Positions 1 through 8,269 of a DNA stretch of 23,677 nucleotides are shown here, in pieces (position 1 is the stretch's first letter; the number at the start of each line of letters is the position of its first letter). Where the stretch lies: positions 1 through 23,677 of the forward strand of contig JBFFZZ010000016.1 of assembly GCA_041568335.1 (NCBI GenBank). Reading direction: 5' to 3'. Source of the DNA: WVWW01 sp041568335. Lineage in GTDB: Bacteria; Acidobacteriota; Polarisedimenticolia; Polarisedimenticolales; Polarisedimenticolaceae. Below the pieces are notes generated by a model, which was given only the letters and a program-made list of their open reading frames with translations, did not search any database and had not been told where the DNA came from. Made by a program: the position numbers and the translations under genes.

Positions 1-742
1 GCTCCAGGTGCTCGGCAAGCCAGTCCGCCCGGTCGGAGATGATCGCCGTCGCCCCGGCCTGAAGGGCCGTTTGGACCTGTTTCGGCGTGTTGCAGGTGAA
101 CGACCACAGCGAACGGCCGGTGCGACGCACCCGGCGGCCGAAGGCGGGGCTGAGGCCGCGCACGTCCGCGTCGACCACCTCCGGGGTGGCCCGTTTCAGC
201 TTGGAGGCGAGCCCGGGCAGCAACGGTCGCGCGTTGAGCACGCGTGGCAGTTTCGGCGCCACGCGGGCGATCGTCGCCAGCACATCCGCATCGAAGCAGA
301 GGACCCAGCTTTCGGGTATGCGGCGAACGCGTCGCGCGACCTTCGCCGCCAGCTCATGATGGCGCTCGGCGCAGCAACCCTCCCGGGTCTTGACCTCGAC
401 GAGCAGACGGGTGCGGCCGTGCAGACGATCGAGCACCTCGTCGAGCGTCGGGATCCGGTGATGGCGTCGCGCGCCGGCGAAACGCGCCCCGGCATCGAGC
501 CGTTTCAGCTCTCTCAGGTCGAGCTGATGGACGCGCTTCCGCCCGCCGCCCGCCCGTGCGAGCGTGCGGTCGTGATACACGACCGGGACACCGTCGCGGC
601 TCATCTGAACGTCGAACTCGATCCCGTCACAATCGAAACGAAGCGCTCGATCGAAGCCCGCCAGCGTGTTCTCGGGATACCGTCGCGGCGCGCCGCGATG
701 GGCGATGACCCAACACCGGTTCGTTTCGAGGGATCCCGTCAA
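1..742 (-). CDS. Glycerophosphodiester phosphodiesterase (GDPD family), 3' end cut by window edge
   Basis: Hydrolyses glycerophosphodiesters to glycerol 3-phosphate and an alcohol (family knowledge). The N-terminus carries the GDPD signature: AHRG with His15, PENT at 23-26, the metal-binding pair Glu42/Asp44 in IEFDV, and YHD with His57. The visible end reads ATAIISDRADWLAEHLE, typical of the last strand and helix, so only a few residues should be missing. I chose the TTG at 742: it lies one base past the TGA of the upstream gene, a GGGGA sits 8 nt before it, and no ATG precedes the HRG motif. Stop-start proximity implies translational coupling to the TlpA-like gene. No signal peptide is seen, so the protein is probably cytoplasmic (UgpQ-like) rather than periplasmic (GlpQ-like). 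Family assignment is firm; the exact substrate is unknown. Confidence 0.9.
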   Translation of the reverse strand, partial: MTGSLETNRCWVIAHRGAPRRYPENTLAGFDRALRFDCDGIEFDVQMSRDGVPVVYHDRTLARAGGGRKRVHQLDLRELKRLDAGARFAGARRHHRIPTLDEVLDRLHGRTRLLVEVKTREGCCAERHHELAAKVARRVRRIPESWVLCFDADVLATIARVAPKLPRVLNARPLLPGLASKLKRATPEVVDADVRGLSPAFGRRVRRTGRSLWSFTCNTPKQVQTALQAGATAIISDRADWLAEHLE

Positions 743-743
743 C

Positions 744-1967
744 TCACTCGTCCCCGAGAAGCTCCTCGATGGTGCTCTCGAACAAAGTCTGCAGCCGTGC
801 GTAGGCTTCGCCGGTCGCCGGCCCGGAAAAGCCGGAGTACACCGTGTGGACGTTTCCGTCCGCGTCCATGAAGATCGTCGTCGGGTAGGACTTGACCCGC
901 TCGAGGAGCGGGAACGCCCTGGAGGCCTCGGCCTTGTCCGACGTCCCTGCGAGCAGGATCGGATAGCGGATGGAGTGGTGCTCGCGGTAGATCCGCACCT
1001 GTTCCGCATCGCGCTCGAAATCGCCCGTCATCTCGAACGCCAGACCGACGATCGACAGGCCACGCCGGCCGTATCGTTCGTGCAGATCGACGAGGTACTC
1101 CGTCGCGTCGTAACAGTTCGGGCACCAGGTGCCGAAGACTTCGAGGATTCGCGCCTTGCCGGCGAACGCGGCGTCGTTCAGGGAGCGCGGGGTGCCGTCG
1201 AGATCGGGATAGACGACCTCGTCGAGCGGGATGCCCCCGACCCAGGCGACCTGGTCGGTGGCGGCGTCGAGGACGGCGGTGTCGTCGCGCACGGCGGTCC
1301 AGGTGTCGTGCCAGCTCTCGCGCGACCAGAAGTCTCCCGACAGGGTGCCGTCTTCCGCCAAACGCGCATCGAACAGGAACGCGTGGGCGCCGTCGAACAC
1401 CGACAGCCGCAGGCGGTCGCCCTCGAACGATCCGGCGAGGTAGCGGTAGTCGCCGGTCGTGGTCAGGAATGTCCCGGTGACCTCCCGACCGGTCTGCTCG
1501 AACTCGGCGAGCGCGGGATCTTCCTCGCCGGCAAAGCGGACGGCCCAGCGGCCGGCAATCGACCCGCCGTCGTCCGCAACATCGAGCGGAGTGAAGCGGT
1601 GGGTCCCTCCGTGGACGGCGTGAAAGGGTAGCTCGGAGATCGCGCCGAGCTTGTTCGTCTTCCACCAGCGGCCGTCCATTCGTGTCGATGATGCCAGCGT
1701 AACCTCGACCGTCGCGTCGTAGTGCGCGATGCGCAACGTCAGTTCGTCGCCGTCGATCCGGACGTCATCGATCTCCAGCCGCTCCGGCCCGTTGACGATG
1801 CGGGCGGCCCACTCCCCGTCGGTCGAGGTCAGCTCGAAGCCAAAGGGCAACTCGCCACCGGGGCTGTCCAGCCAGGCGCGCCACGGTCCCGTCCGGGGCG
1901 TGTTCGTGGCGGTGCAGGCAAGGCACAGGACGACCGGCAACGTCGCGGCAAGCAGCAGTCGTTTCAT
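744..1967 (-). CDS. TlpA-like thioredoxin-fold lipoprotein
   Basis: 407 aa. The signal peptide ends in a lipobox (LCLAC, Cys18), so this is probably a membrane-anchored periplasmic lipoprotein. Residues about 30-245 are beta-rich with no family I can name. Residues about 252-400 form a TlpA/AhpC-TSA-type thioredoxin domain with the redox motif WCPNC at 281-285 and a cis-proline region at SYPTTIF. Such proteins usually reduce or exchange disulfides in envelope proteins (family knowledge); the partner is not evident. ATG at 1967 is used; a TTG immediately precedes it. It lies 11 nt downstream of the HEAT-repeat gene and abuts the glycerophosphodiesterase start, so all three are probably co-transcribed. 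The large N-terminal extension is unusual compared with simple TlpA proteins of about 180 aa. Confidence 0.85.
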   Translation of the reverse strand: MKRLLLAATLPVVLCLACTATNTPRTGPWRAWLDSPGGELPFGFELTSTDGEWAARIVNGPERLEIDDVRIDGDELTLRIAHYDATVEVTLASSTRMDGRWWKTNKLGAISELPFHAVHGGTHRFTPLDVADDGGSIAGRWAVRFAGEEDPALAEFEQTGREVTGTFLTTTGDYRYLAGSFEGDRLRLSVFDGAHAFLFDARLAEDGTLSGDFWSRESWHDTWTAVRDDTAVLDAATDQVAWVGGIPLDEVVYPDLDGTPRSLNDAAFAGKARILEVFGTWCPNCYDATEYLVDLHERYGRRGLSIVGLAFEMTGDFERDAEQVRIYREHHSIRYPILLAGTSDKAEASRAFPLLERVKSYPTTIFMDADGNVHTVYSGFSGPATGEAYARLQTLFESTIEELLGDE

Positions 1968-1978
1968 CAAGTGGGATT

Positions 1979-2782
1979 CTACCCCCCGCCGGCGATCGAT
2001 CCGGCGACCGCCCGTACCGAGGCGTTGGGATCCTCGAGCATCCCGCGCACCGCTTCCAGGGCCTCGGGGTTACGGTACTTACCAAGCGATTGAACGGCGT
2101 TGGCGCGCACCTCCCACGACTCGTCGTCGAGCAGCGAGGTCAACACGGGAACCGCGGCATCGTCCTCGATCTTGCCCAGCGCGAAGGCGACATGGACGCG
2201 GACGTCCTTGGCGTCATCCGCCGCGCCGCGCGCGAGCGCATCGGCGACCCCGTCGCCGCGAGCCTCGCCGAGCGCGTCGGCCGCACCGATCCTCACCGCC
2301 TCGTCGGCGGAGTCGACGAGCAACCCGGAAATCGGCTCGACCAGCGCCCGAGGCGTCAGATCCGGCATCTGGCTCAACGTCGTTTGTTGAACGAACGGAT
2401 CCTCGTCCTGCAGCCCGCGAGCCAGCAGGTCGACCCAGTCGGGCGGCTTCAACTTGAGTAGCGCCGCCAGGGCGTTGCCGCGAACGTTGGCATCGCGGTC
2501 ATCGAGCGCCTCGCGGAGCAACGGTTCGGCAGCGGCGTGGCGGATCTCACCGAGGGCCCACGCCGCGAGCACACGCTCACTCGCGCTGCCGTTCTCCAGC
2601 CGGTCCAGAGCGAACGGGACGTCGTCCTCTCCGGTATGACCGCGCTTGCCGATCGTCTCGAGCCGCGCGTGGTTTTCGCTCCACTCCCCGCCTTCCGGTT
2701 GACCGGAACACCCGGCGAAGACGAGGAACGAGAGGCACAACCCGAAGGTCGCGAACGATGGTCGGAACCGCTGGGGCGACAT
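1979..2782 (-). CDS. HEAT-repeat lipoprotein
   Basis: 267 aa. The first 25 residues are a lipoprotein signal with lipobox VFAGC (Cys25). From about residue 55 to the C-terminus there are roughly six HEAT/PBS-lyase-type repeats of about 31 residues with the pattern VRxxAxxALGE, for example VLAAWALGEIR, VRIGAADALGEAR and VRANAVQSLGK. HEAT arrays form curved alpha-solenoids that bind partners, so it is presumably a periplasmic scaffold; no catalytic residues are seen. ATG start at 2782. It sits 30 nt downstream of dinB and 11 nt upstream of the TlpA-like lipoprotein, with which it may act. The bilin-lyase activity of the PBS HEAT family is not implied. Confidence 0.82.
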   Translation of the reverse strand: MSPQRFRPSFATFGLCLSFLVFAGCSGQPEGGEWSENHARLETIGKRGHTGEDDVPFALDRLENGSASERVLAAWALGEIRHAAAEPLLREALDDRDANVRGNALAALLKLKPPDWVDLLARGLQDEDPFVQQTTLSQMPDLTPRALVEPISGLLVDSADEAVRIGAADALGEARGDGVADALARGAADDAKDVRVHVAFALGKIEDDAAVPVLTSLLDDESWEVRANAVQSLGKYRNPEALEAVRGMLEDPNASVRAVAGSIAGGG

Positions 2783-2812
2783 GGGACGCCACCCTATGTT
2801 GGAAGTGCGACG

Positions 2813-4045
2813 CTAGTCAACCGCCGGCAGGCTGCTCGCCTCACCATCGTCGTCGGCACGGCCCTTGCGCTTGAGCAGCCGGGCGCGAGTCACGCTCTTT
2901 TCACCCAGGCGGTCGCGCACCGCATCGGCCGCGCGTGCCAGCTTCCGCGCCCTGCGCTCCGCGCTGTCGACGAACAGCTCCGCCTGGCCGCTCCCGCGTG
3001 TCGCCAGCGTGCTGACGCCGACGCCCAGCAACCGGATCCCGTGATGGCCCAGGTCGATGCGACGCCGCATCAGCTCGCGCGCGGCGGCGACGATCGGCTC
3101 GGTCAGGTCCGTCGCGCGCGCGAGTGTCTCGGATCGGGTCCACGTGGTGTAGTCCCCGCGGCGCACCTTCAAATGCACCGTTCGCGCGGTCAACCCCTTG
3201 CGGCGCAGCTGGCGAGCGACGCCGTCCGCTCGCGCGAGGATCGCGCGGTCGATCTCCTCCGGGTCGCGCAGATCCGCACCATACGTACGCTCCTCGGAGA
3301 TCGACTTGGCCCGGCGGCTGCCCTGCACCTTGCGGTCATCGAGTCCCCGCGCGAGCCGGCGCAGGTGCGCGGCGCCCCGCTCCCCGACGAGACCGACCAG
3401 CTCGCCCTCCGGGACACGGAGGACGTCGCCGATTCGGCTCACACCGCCGCCGTGCAACCGCTCCGCCGTCCGCGGTCCGACACCCCACAACCGTTCGATC
3501 GGCAACGGGTGGAACAGCTCCCGGAGCCGGTCGTGGGGCAGGATCACCAAACCGTCCGGTTTGCGCATGTCGGACGCGACCTTGGCCAGGAACTTGTTCG
3601 CCGCGATGCCGACCGAGGCGCTCAACCGCACGCGCTCTCGAATCCGGTCCTTCAGGTCCTGCGCGATGCGCGCGCCGTGGTCGAGATCGCGCGCGATCCC
3701 CGTCAGGTCGATGAACGCCTCATCGATCGACAGCGGCTCGACCAGCGGCGACACCTCTCCGAGGATCGCGCGTATGCGCCGTGACTCGCGCACGTAGGTA
3801 CGCATCCGGCCGTGCAGCCAGACGGCCTGCGGGCAAAGCTGCTTCGCGGTGACCGAAGGCATCGCCGAACGCACGCCGAACTTGCGCGCCTCGTAGGAGC
3901 AGGTGGAGACGACGCCGCGCCGACCGGGGTGGCCGATGATCAGCGGCAGTCCCTTCAGCCTCGGGTCGTCGCGGATCTCGACGGCCGCGTAGAACGCGTC
4001 CATGTCGAGGTGGGCGATGACCCGGGGTGGAGGCGAACGAACCAT
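2813..4045 (-). CDS. dinB: DNA polymerase IV (Y-family translesion polymerase)
   Basis: 410 aa, somewhat longer than the E. coli enzyme (351 aa). Y-family polymerases copy past damaged bases and cause untargeted mutation. Catalytic carboxylates are visible: Asp14 in HLDMDAF, and Asp108/Glu109 in SIDEAFIDLTG. Tyr19 occupies the steric-gate position. Further family motifs are YEARKFGVRSAMP (palm/fingers) and SVGIAANKFLAKVASD. A helix-hairpin-helix region around WGVGPRTAERL is followed by the little-finger domain. QAELF at 354-358 fits a sliding-clamp-binding motif, followed by a basic 50-residue tail. ATG start at 4045, 18 nt after mscL, so it probably shares its transcript. No LexA box was recognised. 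Confidence 0.96.
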   Translation of the reverse strand: MVRSPPPRVIAHLDMDAFYAAVEIRDDPRLKGLPLIIGHPGRRGVVSTCSYEARKFGVRSAMPSVTAKQLCPQAVWLHGRMRTYVRESRRIRAILGEVSPLVEPLSIDEAFIDLTGIARDLDHGARIAQDLKDRIRERVRLSASVGIAANKFLAKVASDMRKPDGLVILPHDRLRELFHPLPIERLWGVGPRTAERLHGGGVSRIGDVLRVPEGELVGLVGERGAAHLRRLARGLDDRKVQGSRRAKSISEERTYGADLRDPEEIDRAILARADGVARQLRRKGLTARTVHLKVRRGDYTTWTRSETLARATDLTEPIVAAARELMRRRIDLGHHGIRLLGVGVSTLATRGSGQAELFVDSAERRARKLARAADAVRDRLGEKSVTRARLLKRKGRADDDGEASSLPAVD

Positions 4046-4063
4046 CGGACCCAGGCTACACCC

Positions 4064-4486
4064 TCAGCGCTGCTTCAGCAGATCGCGGATCTCCGTGAGC
4101 AACACCTCCTGGGCGGGTGGCGCGGGCGGAGCCTTCGGCTTTTCTTCCTCTTTTCTCTTCGCCGCGTTGACTCCCTTGACGAGCATGAACACGGCGAACG
4201 CGACGATCAGGAAGCTGATGACGTTGTTGAAGAACACACCGTAGTTGACGGTCGCCGCGCCCGCTTCCCGCGCGGCGTCGAGCGAGTCGTAGCTGCCTTC
4301 GCCCAGCACGACGAACAGGTTGCTGAAGTCGACACCACCCAGCAGCAACCCGATCGGCGGCATGATGACGTCGGAAACCAGCGACTTCACGATCGTGCCG
4401 AACGCGCCGCCGATGATGATACCCACCGCCATGTCGACGACGTTGCCCTTGACGGCGAAATCCTTGAACTCCTTGACCATTCCCAT
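4064..4486 (-). CDS. mscL: Large-conductance mechanosensitive channel MscL
   Basis: 140 aa, close to the family norm (E. coli 136 aa). MscL is a homopentameric inner-membrane pore that opens near lytic tension and releases solutes on hypo-osmotic shock. The N-terminal amphipathic helix (VKEFKDFAVKGN) leads into TM1 with the constriction segment VVDMAVGIIIGGAFG. A periplasmic loop follows (about 50-75), then TM2 (NNVISFLIVAFAVFMLVKG) and a C-terminal bundle ending in EVLLTEIRDLLK after a Pro/Ala linker. A strong GGAGGAGGAG ribosome site precedes the ATG at 4486. dinB follows after 18 nt. The 66-nt gap to DUF937 upstream shows no clear terminator. Confidence 0.97.
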   Translation of the reverse strand: MGMVKEFKDFAVKGNVVDMAVGIIIGGAFGTIVKSLVSDVIMPPIGLLLGGVDFSNLFVVLGEGSYDSLDAAREAGAATVNYGVFFNNVISFLIVAFAVFMLVKGVNAAKRKEEEKPKAPPAPPAQEVLLTEIRDLLKQR

Positions 4487-4552
4487 CGAAACTCCTCCTC
4501 CTTACTTAGAGAATGCGGACCGCAGTCTACCACAGCTTTGAACGGGTGATCC

Positions 4553-5152
4553 TCAACCGCCCAAAAAACGGCCCAGAAGACCCTTTCCTCGTTTCGCAAG
4601 ATCGCCGAGGTCGACATCGCCATCGCCGTCACTGTCGAGCAGCGCGCCGAGAATGCCGCCCGCACCGGGTTGGTCGCGTTCGATCCGCTGCTGCTCCGTG
4701 CCGAGGAACTGACCCAGCGAGGCAGCGTCGAGACCGCGTCGGCGTTGTTGCTGGCCCAGCGCGCCCATCACGATCGGAGCGAGGGTTGCCAGCAGGTTGC
4801 CCGCCTGGACGGGGTCGAGTCCCGATGATTTGGCCAGGCTGCGCTCCACGACCGGACGCTTGGCGCCGAGCGTGTGACGGAGGATACCGTCACCGTTTCC
4901 GACCCGCGGGTTCTTCAGGAACCCCGGGATGTCGTCGAGTAGTCCGCCGTCATGATCGCGCTCGAGGGCGCCCTGCAGCGCCGCCGCCCCCTGATTGCTC
5001 TTCGCGTTGCGCGCGAGGGCGGAAAGCAGCGTCGCGACCGCAGCACCGGATGCGGCCGTGGTTTCCTTCTCACCGGCGCCGATCTGTTGGGCGACCCCGG
5101 AAAGCCCCGGACCGCCGACCTGTTGCATGATGGTCTCCAGCAAAGACGACAT
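4553..5152 (-). CDS. DUF937 family protein with an EF-hand-like loop
   Basis: 199 aa, no signal peptide. The body (about 5-150) matches the DUF937 pattern: Gly/Ala-rich helices, a central ILRHTLGAKRP segment and SGLDPVQAGNLLATLAPIVMG. Function of the family is not established. Near the C-terminus, DSDGDGDVDLGD (173-184) has Asp at positions 1, 3, 5, 9 and 12 of a 12-residue loop, as in EF-hand or dockerin-type calcium sites. A basic Gly/Leu tail follows. The ATG at 5152 is chosen because GAGGGG precedes it; an in-frame extension to 5224 lacks family similarity. It is divergent from the HerA-like gene and upstream of mscL in the same direction. Confidence 0.8.
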   Translation of the reverse strand: MSSLLETIMQQVGGPGLSGVAQQIGAGEKETTAASGAAVATLLSALARNAKSNQGAAALQGALERDHDGGLLDDIPGFLKNPRVGNGDGILRHTLGAKRPVVERSLAKSSGLDPVQAGNLLATLAPIVMGALGQQQRRRGLDAASLGQFLGTEQQRIERDQPGAGGILGALLDSDGDGDVDLGDLAKRGKGLLGRFLGG

Positions 5153-5318
5153 TGCGTTTCCCCTCGTAGTGCTGCTAAGAAGTGGACTTGACCCGCGCAA
5201 AGAATACACAATCCGGACGCGCACGGCGATGAGCCTACGGCCTGACGGGGCCAGAAAAGCAAGTGATGTTTCGTTATTATCGACTCGGGGCGTGTGGCGC
5301 CCCAGGGAGTGCTCGCGA

Positions 5319-7724
5319 ATGACCAGACCGTACGAAAAACTGGGGTCGTTCTATCTCGGCCGGTTGTATGACGACGCAGCGAATGCGGTCACCGACACGG
5401 CCTGCCTCTACGATTCCAAGGACCTCACGACGCACGCCGTTTGCGTCGGGATGACCGGTAGCGGCAAGACCGGTCTCTGCGTCGGGCTGCTGGAAGAGGC
5501 CGCGCTGGACGGCATCCCGGCGATCGTCATCGATCCCAAGGGCGACCTGGGGAACCTGCTGTTGACCTTCCCGGATTTCGGCGCCACGGACTTCCTGCCC
5601 TGGGTCAACGGCGACGAGGCGGCGCGCAAGAATCTGTCGACCGCGGAGTTTGCCGCACAGCAGGCCGAGCTCTGGAAGACCGGCCTGGCCAAGTGGGATC
5701 AGGACGCGGATCGCGTGCGGCGTCTCAAGGCCGCCGCCGAGTTCACGATCTACACGCCGGGCTCGAACGCCGGGGTGCCGGTTTCGATCCTCTCGTCGTT
5801 CGCCACGCCGCCCGCCGAGGTCGTTTCCGACGGCGACCTGATGCGCGAGCGCGTCGCCACGACCGCCACCAGCCTGCTCACGCTGATGGGCATCGAAGCC
5901 GACCCGATCCAGAGCCGCGAGCACATCCTGGTCTCGACGATCCTCGACCAGGTCTGGCGGCAGGGTCGCGATCTCGATCTCGGTGGACTGATCCATCTGC
6001 TCCAGAGTCCACCCGTCGACCGCATCGGCGTGCTCGAGCTGGAATCCTTCTACCCTGCGAAGGAGCGTTTCAAACTGGCGATGCAGGTCAACAACCTGCT
6101 CGCCGCGCCGGGGTTTTCCGTGTGGCTCGACGGCCCCGATCTCGACGTCGGGCAGCTGCTCTACACGGCGCAGGGGAGGCCCCGCGTCGCGATCATGCAC
6201 ATCGCACACCTGTCCGAGCCGGAACGCATGTTCTTCGTTTCGCTGTTGCTCAACCAGGTGATCGGCTGGATGCGTTCCCAACCCGGAACGACGAGCCTGC
6301 GCGCGTTGCTCTACATGGACGAGGTCTTCGGGTTCATGCCGCCCACGGCGGAGCCACCCTCCAAGCGTCCGTTGTTGACGCTGCTCAAGCAGGCGCGTGC
6401 CTACGGGCTCGGCGTGGTGCTGTCGACGCAAAACCCCGTCGACCTGGACTACAAGGGACTGTCCAACACCGGGACCTGGCTGCTCGGACGTTTACAGACC
6501 GAGCGCGACAAGCTGCGCGTGCTCGACGGACTCGAGGGTGCCTCCGGCGGGGCGCCCTTCGACCGGCAGGAAATGGAGCGCACGCTCAGCGGGCTGGACA
6601 AGCGCGTCTTCCTGATGCACAACGTCCACGAGCGCGAGCCGGCCCTGTTTCACACGCGTTGGGTGATGTCCTACCTGTGCGGACCGCTGACGCGCGATCA
6701 GATCAAGCAGCTCAAGCCGGAGGTTCCGACAACCGCGCCGCGCCCTGCTCCGGTAACCGCGGCCCCTGCCCGTGGGGCAACCTCGACAAAGTCCTCGCGA
6801 CCCGCGCTCTCCCCCGGCGTCCCCCAGGCCTTCCTGCCACTGCGTCGGCGGGGCGACGGTGAGCTGCAGTACCGGCCCTACCTCGTGGGGCTGGGCTCCG
6901 TGCAGTTCATCGACAAGAAGACAAAGCGCACGAAGCACGTCGACGAGGTCGCGCTGGCGCTCGCGCTCGACGAACGCTCGGTCGTCGACTGGCAGGACGC
7001 CGCGGAAGCGGATCTCGTTCGCGAAGACCTGGACAGTGAGCCCGACGGGGATGCCGGCTACGCCGCGGTGCCGAAGGAAGCGGGCAAGGCGACGAGCTAC
7101 CGCTCGTGGAAGAAACAGTTCTCCGACCATCTCTACAGCAACCGCGCACTGGAGCTGTGGCGGAGTCCCGAGCTCGGCCTGATCTCGGAACCCGGAGAGG
7201 ACGAAGGAGCGTTTCGTGTGAGGTTGACCGATCAGGCCAGGCAACAACGCGACAAGCAATCTTCCAAGCTCCGGCAGAAGTACGCCCGGCGAGTCGCGCG
7301 TCTCGAGGATCGTATTCGCAGGGCGATGCAAAAGGTGGAAAGGGAGAAGGAACAGGTCGGGCATCAGCGTGTGCAGAACGCGATCTCGTTCGGCGCCACC
7401 GTGTTGTCCGCGTTTCTGGGACGCAAGAGTGTTTCGCGCTCGTCCGTCGGCCGGGCCACGACGACGATGCGGGGGATGGGGCGCACGTCGAAGGAGAAGC
7501 GTGACGTCGATCGCGCGCGGCGAGACGCCGAGGCGCTGCAGGCCCAGCTCGACGAGCTCAACCGAGAGCTCGAACAGGAGCTCGACGCCCTCGAGGACCG
7601 CTTCGACGCCGTCGCCGAGGAACTTGAGGTCACGGCGCTCCGTCCACGACGCTCCGACGTACGCGTCGAGACGGTCACCCTCGCCTGGGCCCCGTTCGAC
7701 GGATCCGACGCCCTCTGGAGCTAG
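5319..7724 (+). CDS. HerA/FtsK-type P-loop ATPase (DUF87/DUF853-like)
   Basis: 801 aa, soluble. Walker A GMTGSGKT at 44-51 is followed by AIVIDPKGDLGNLL (strand 2 of the HerA/VirB4 core). Walker B is ALLYMDE at 329-335, and STQNP at 369-373 fits the sensor region, so residues 30-480 form a HerA-superfamily motor core. The Pro/Ala linker near 470-510 precedes a beta-rich segment. A charged coiled coil (about 630-760, interrupted by a Gly/Ser/Arg stretch) and a short terminal strand follow. Relatives of this size occur as stand-alone genes whose substrate is unknown; DNA or protein translocation is the family expectation. ATG at 5319 is chosen for GGGAG 9 nt upstream and because the conserved sequence begins there. 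No NurA or restriction partner lies beside it. Confidence 0.82.
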   Translation: MTRPYEKLGSFYLGRLYDDAANAVTDTACLYDSKDLTTHAVCVGMTGSGKTGLCVGLLEEAALDGIPAIVIDPKGDLGNLLLTFPDFGATDFLPWVNGDEAARKNLSTAEFAAQQAELWKTGLAKWDQDADRVRRLKAAAEFTIYTPGSNAGVPVSILSSFATPPAEVVSDGDLMRERVATTATSLLTLMGIEADPIQSREHILVSTILDQVWRQGRDLDLGGLIHLLQSPPVDRIGVLELESFYPAKERFKLAMQVNNLLAAPGFSVWLDGPDLDVGQLLYTAQGRPRVAIMHIAHLSEPERMFFVSLLLNQVIGWMRSQPGTTSLRALLYMDEVFGFMPPTAEPPSKRPLLTLLKQARAYGLGVVLSTQNPVDLDYKGLSNTGTWLLGRLQTERDKLRVLDGLEGASGGAPFDRQEMERTLSGLDKRVFLMHNVHEREPALFHTRWVMSYLCGPLTRDQIKQLKPEVPTTAPRPAPVTAAPARGATSTKSSRPALSPGVPQAFLPLRRRGDGELQYRPYLVGLGSVQFIDKKTKRTKHVDEVALALALDERSVVDWQDAAEADLVREDLDSEPDGDAGYAAVPKEAGKATSYRSWKKQFSDHLYSNRALELWRSPELGLISEPGEDEGAFRVRLTDQARQQRDKQSSKLRQKYARRVARLEDRIRRAMQKVEREKEQVGHQRVQNAISFGATVLSAFLGRKSVSRSSVGRATTTMRGMGRTSKEKRDVDRARRDAEALQAQLDELNRELEQELDALEDRFDAVAEELEVTALRPRRSDVRVETVTLAWAPFDGSDALWS

Positions 7725-7737
7725 CGAACAAAAAGAA

Positions 7738-7758
7738 GGGCGCCCCCGAGGGGCGCCC
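7738..7758 (-). terminator. Intrinsic terminator for the DUF4332 gene, possibly bidirectional
   Basis: A perfect 9-bp stem (GGGCGCCCC / GGGGCGCCC) has a 3-nt loop. Read on the minus strand it is followed by TTCTTTTTG, a good U tract, 24 nt after the DUF4332 stop. On the plus strand, after the HerA-like gene, the hairpin lacks a downstream T run, so termination in that direction would be weaker. Confidence 0.85.
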
Positions 7759-7781
7759 CCGCATTCGATCCAGGGAGTCGA

Positions 7782-8189
7782 TCAATAAGTGATCTTCGGC
7801 TCCGTCTTTTTCGCCTGCGCGATCCAACCCTCGACGACCGACTGCGACGGCGTCGCCTTGGCCAGTTTCTTCGCGGCGTTGATCTCACCCATCTTGGCGG
7901 CCAGGTTCTCGGGGTTGCGGTTGCGCAGCTCCTTGATCGTGTCGACGCCCGAGGCCTCGAGCAGCTCGGCGTACTGGCGGCCGACACCGGAAACACGCAT
8001 CAGATCGGCCATGTTGGTCCACCCGAGGATGTGCTTTTCGCTCAACCCGGTCTTCTCGGCGATCGCCTTGCGGCCCGCCGGAGTGGCGCAGAGCTCGAGC
8101 AGATCGTCGGTCGTCTTGATCCCGGCACCGGTCAGTTTTTCCCCATAAGACGGTCCAATACCCTCAATCTCGTCGATCTTGTACGACAT
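7782..8189 (-). CDS. DUF4332 helix-hairpin-helix protein, copy 1
   Basis: 135 aa, cytoplasmic. Opens with IDEIEGIGPSYGEKL, the first helix-hairpin-helix, and carries a second at MRVSGVGRQYAELLEASGV followed by DTIKELRNRNPENLAAKM. DUF4332 proteins resemble the HhH pairs of DNA-binding and ribosomal proteins, but their role is unknown. A close paralogue lies at 16556-16963 with the same length and the same core (NMADLMRVSG.GRQ.AELLEASGVDTIKELR.RNPENLA). The ATG at 8189 has AGGAGG a few bases upstream; a longer frame to 8261 has no family support. It has its own sigma-70-like -10 and a terminator, so is probably monocistronic. Confidence 0.88.
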   Translation of the reverse strand: MSYKIDEIEGIGPSYGEKLTGAGIKTTDDLLELCATPAGRKAIAEKTGLSEKHILGWTNMADLMRVSGVGRQYAELLEASGVDTIKELRNRNPENLAAKMGEINAAKKLAKATPSQSVVEGWIAQAKKTEPKITY

Positions 8190-8240
8190 CGAAACCTCCT
8201 GATTCGGTTGTGTTGAAAGGGAGTGAATCCCGTGCCGGAC

Positions 8241-8269
8241 ATTATAGCCGATTCCCCGCACGGGTCTTC
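8241..8269 (-). promoter_or_regulatory. Putative sigma-70-type promoter of DUF4332 copy 1
   Basis: A perfect TATAAT (minus strand, 8246-8241) lies about 45 nt upstream of the expected leader end and 52 nt before the ATG. At 17-nt spacing the -35 would be GAAGAC, and TTGAAG is present at 19-nt spacing, so the -35 is weak. It overlaps the end of the mscS-type gene. Confidence 0.5.

Noticed and set aside
1979..2782. Phycobilin lyase function for the HEAT-repeat protein
   Set aside because: PBS-lyase HEAT repeats are widespread protein-binding repeats. Nothing else here points to phycobilins, and the protein is a lipoprotein.
2886..2892. GTGACTC on the minus strand near the dinB 3' end
   Set aside because: Inside coding sequence and one base off the motif, with no partner -10.
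2537..3784. Open frame of 415 codons on the plus strand
   Set aside because: Antisense to dinB and the HEAT-repeat gene, with no recognisable motif.
5240..5275. ECF-like motif upstream of DUF937 (TCACTT, about 14 nt, GTCA, minus strand)
   Set aside because: The -35 lacks GTGACTT and the spacing is off, so it was not grouped with the four sites.
5277..6431. Open frame of 384 codons on the minus strand
   Set aside because: Antisense to the Walker A and core region of the HerA-like gene; shadow frame.
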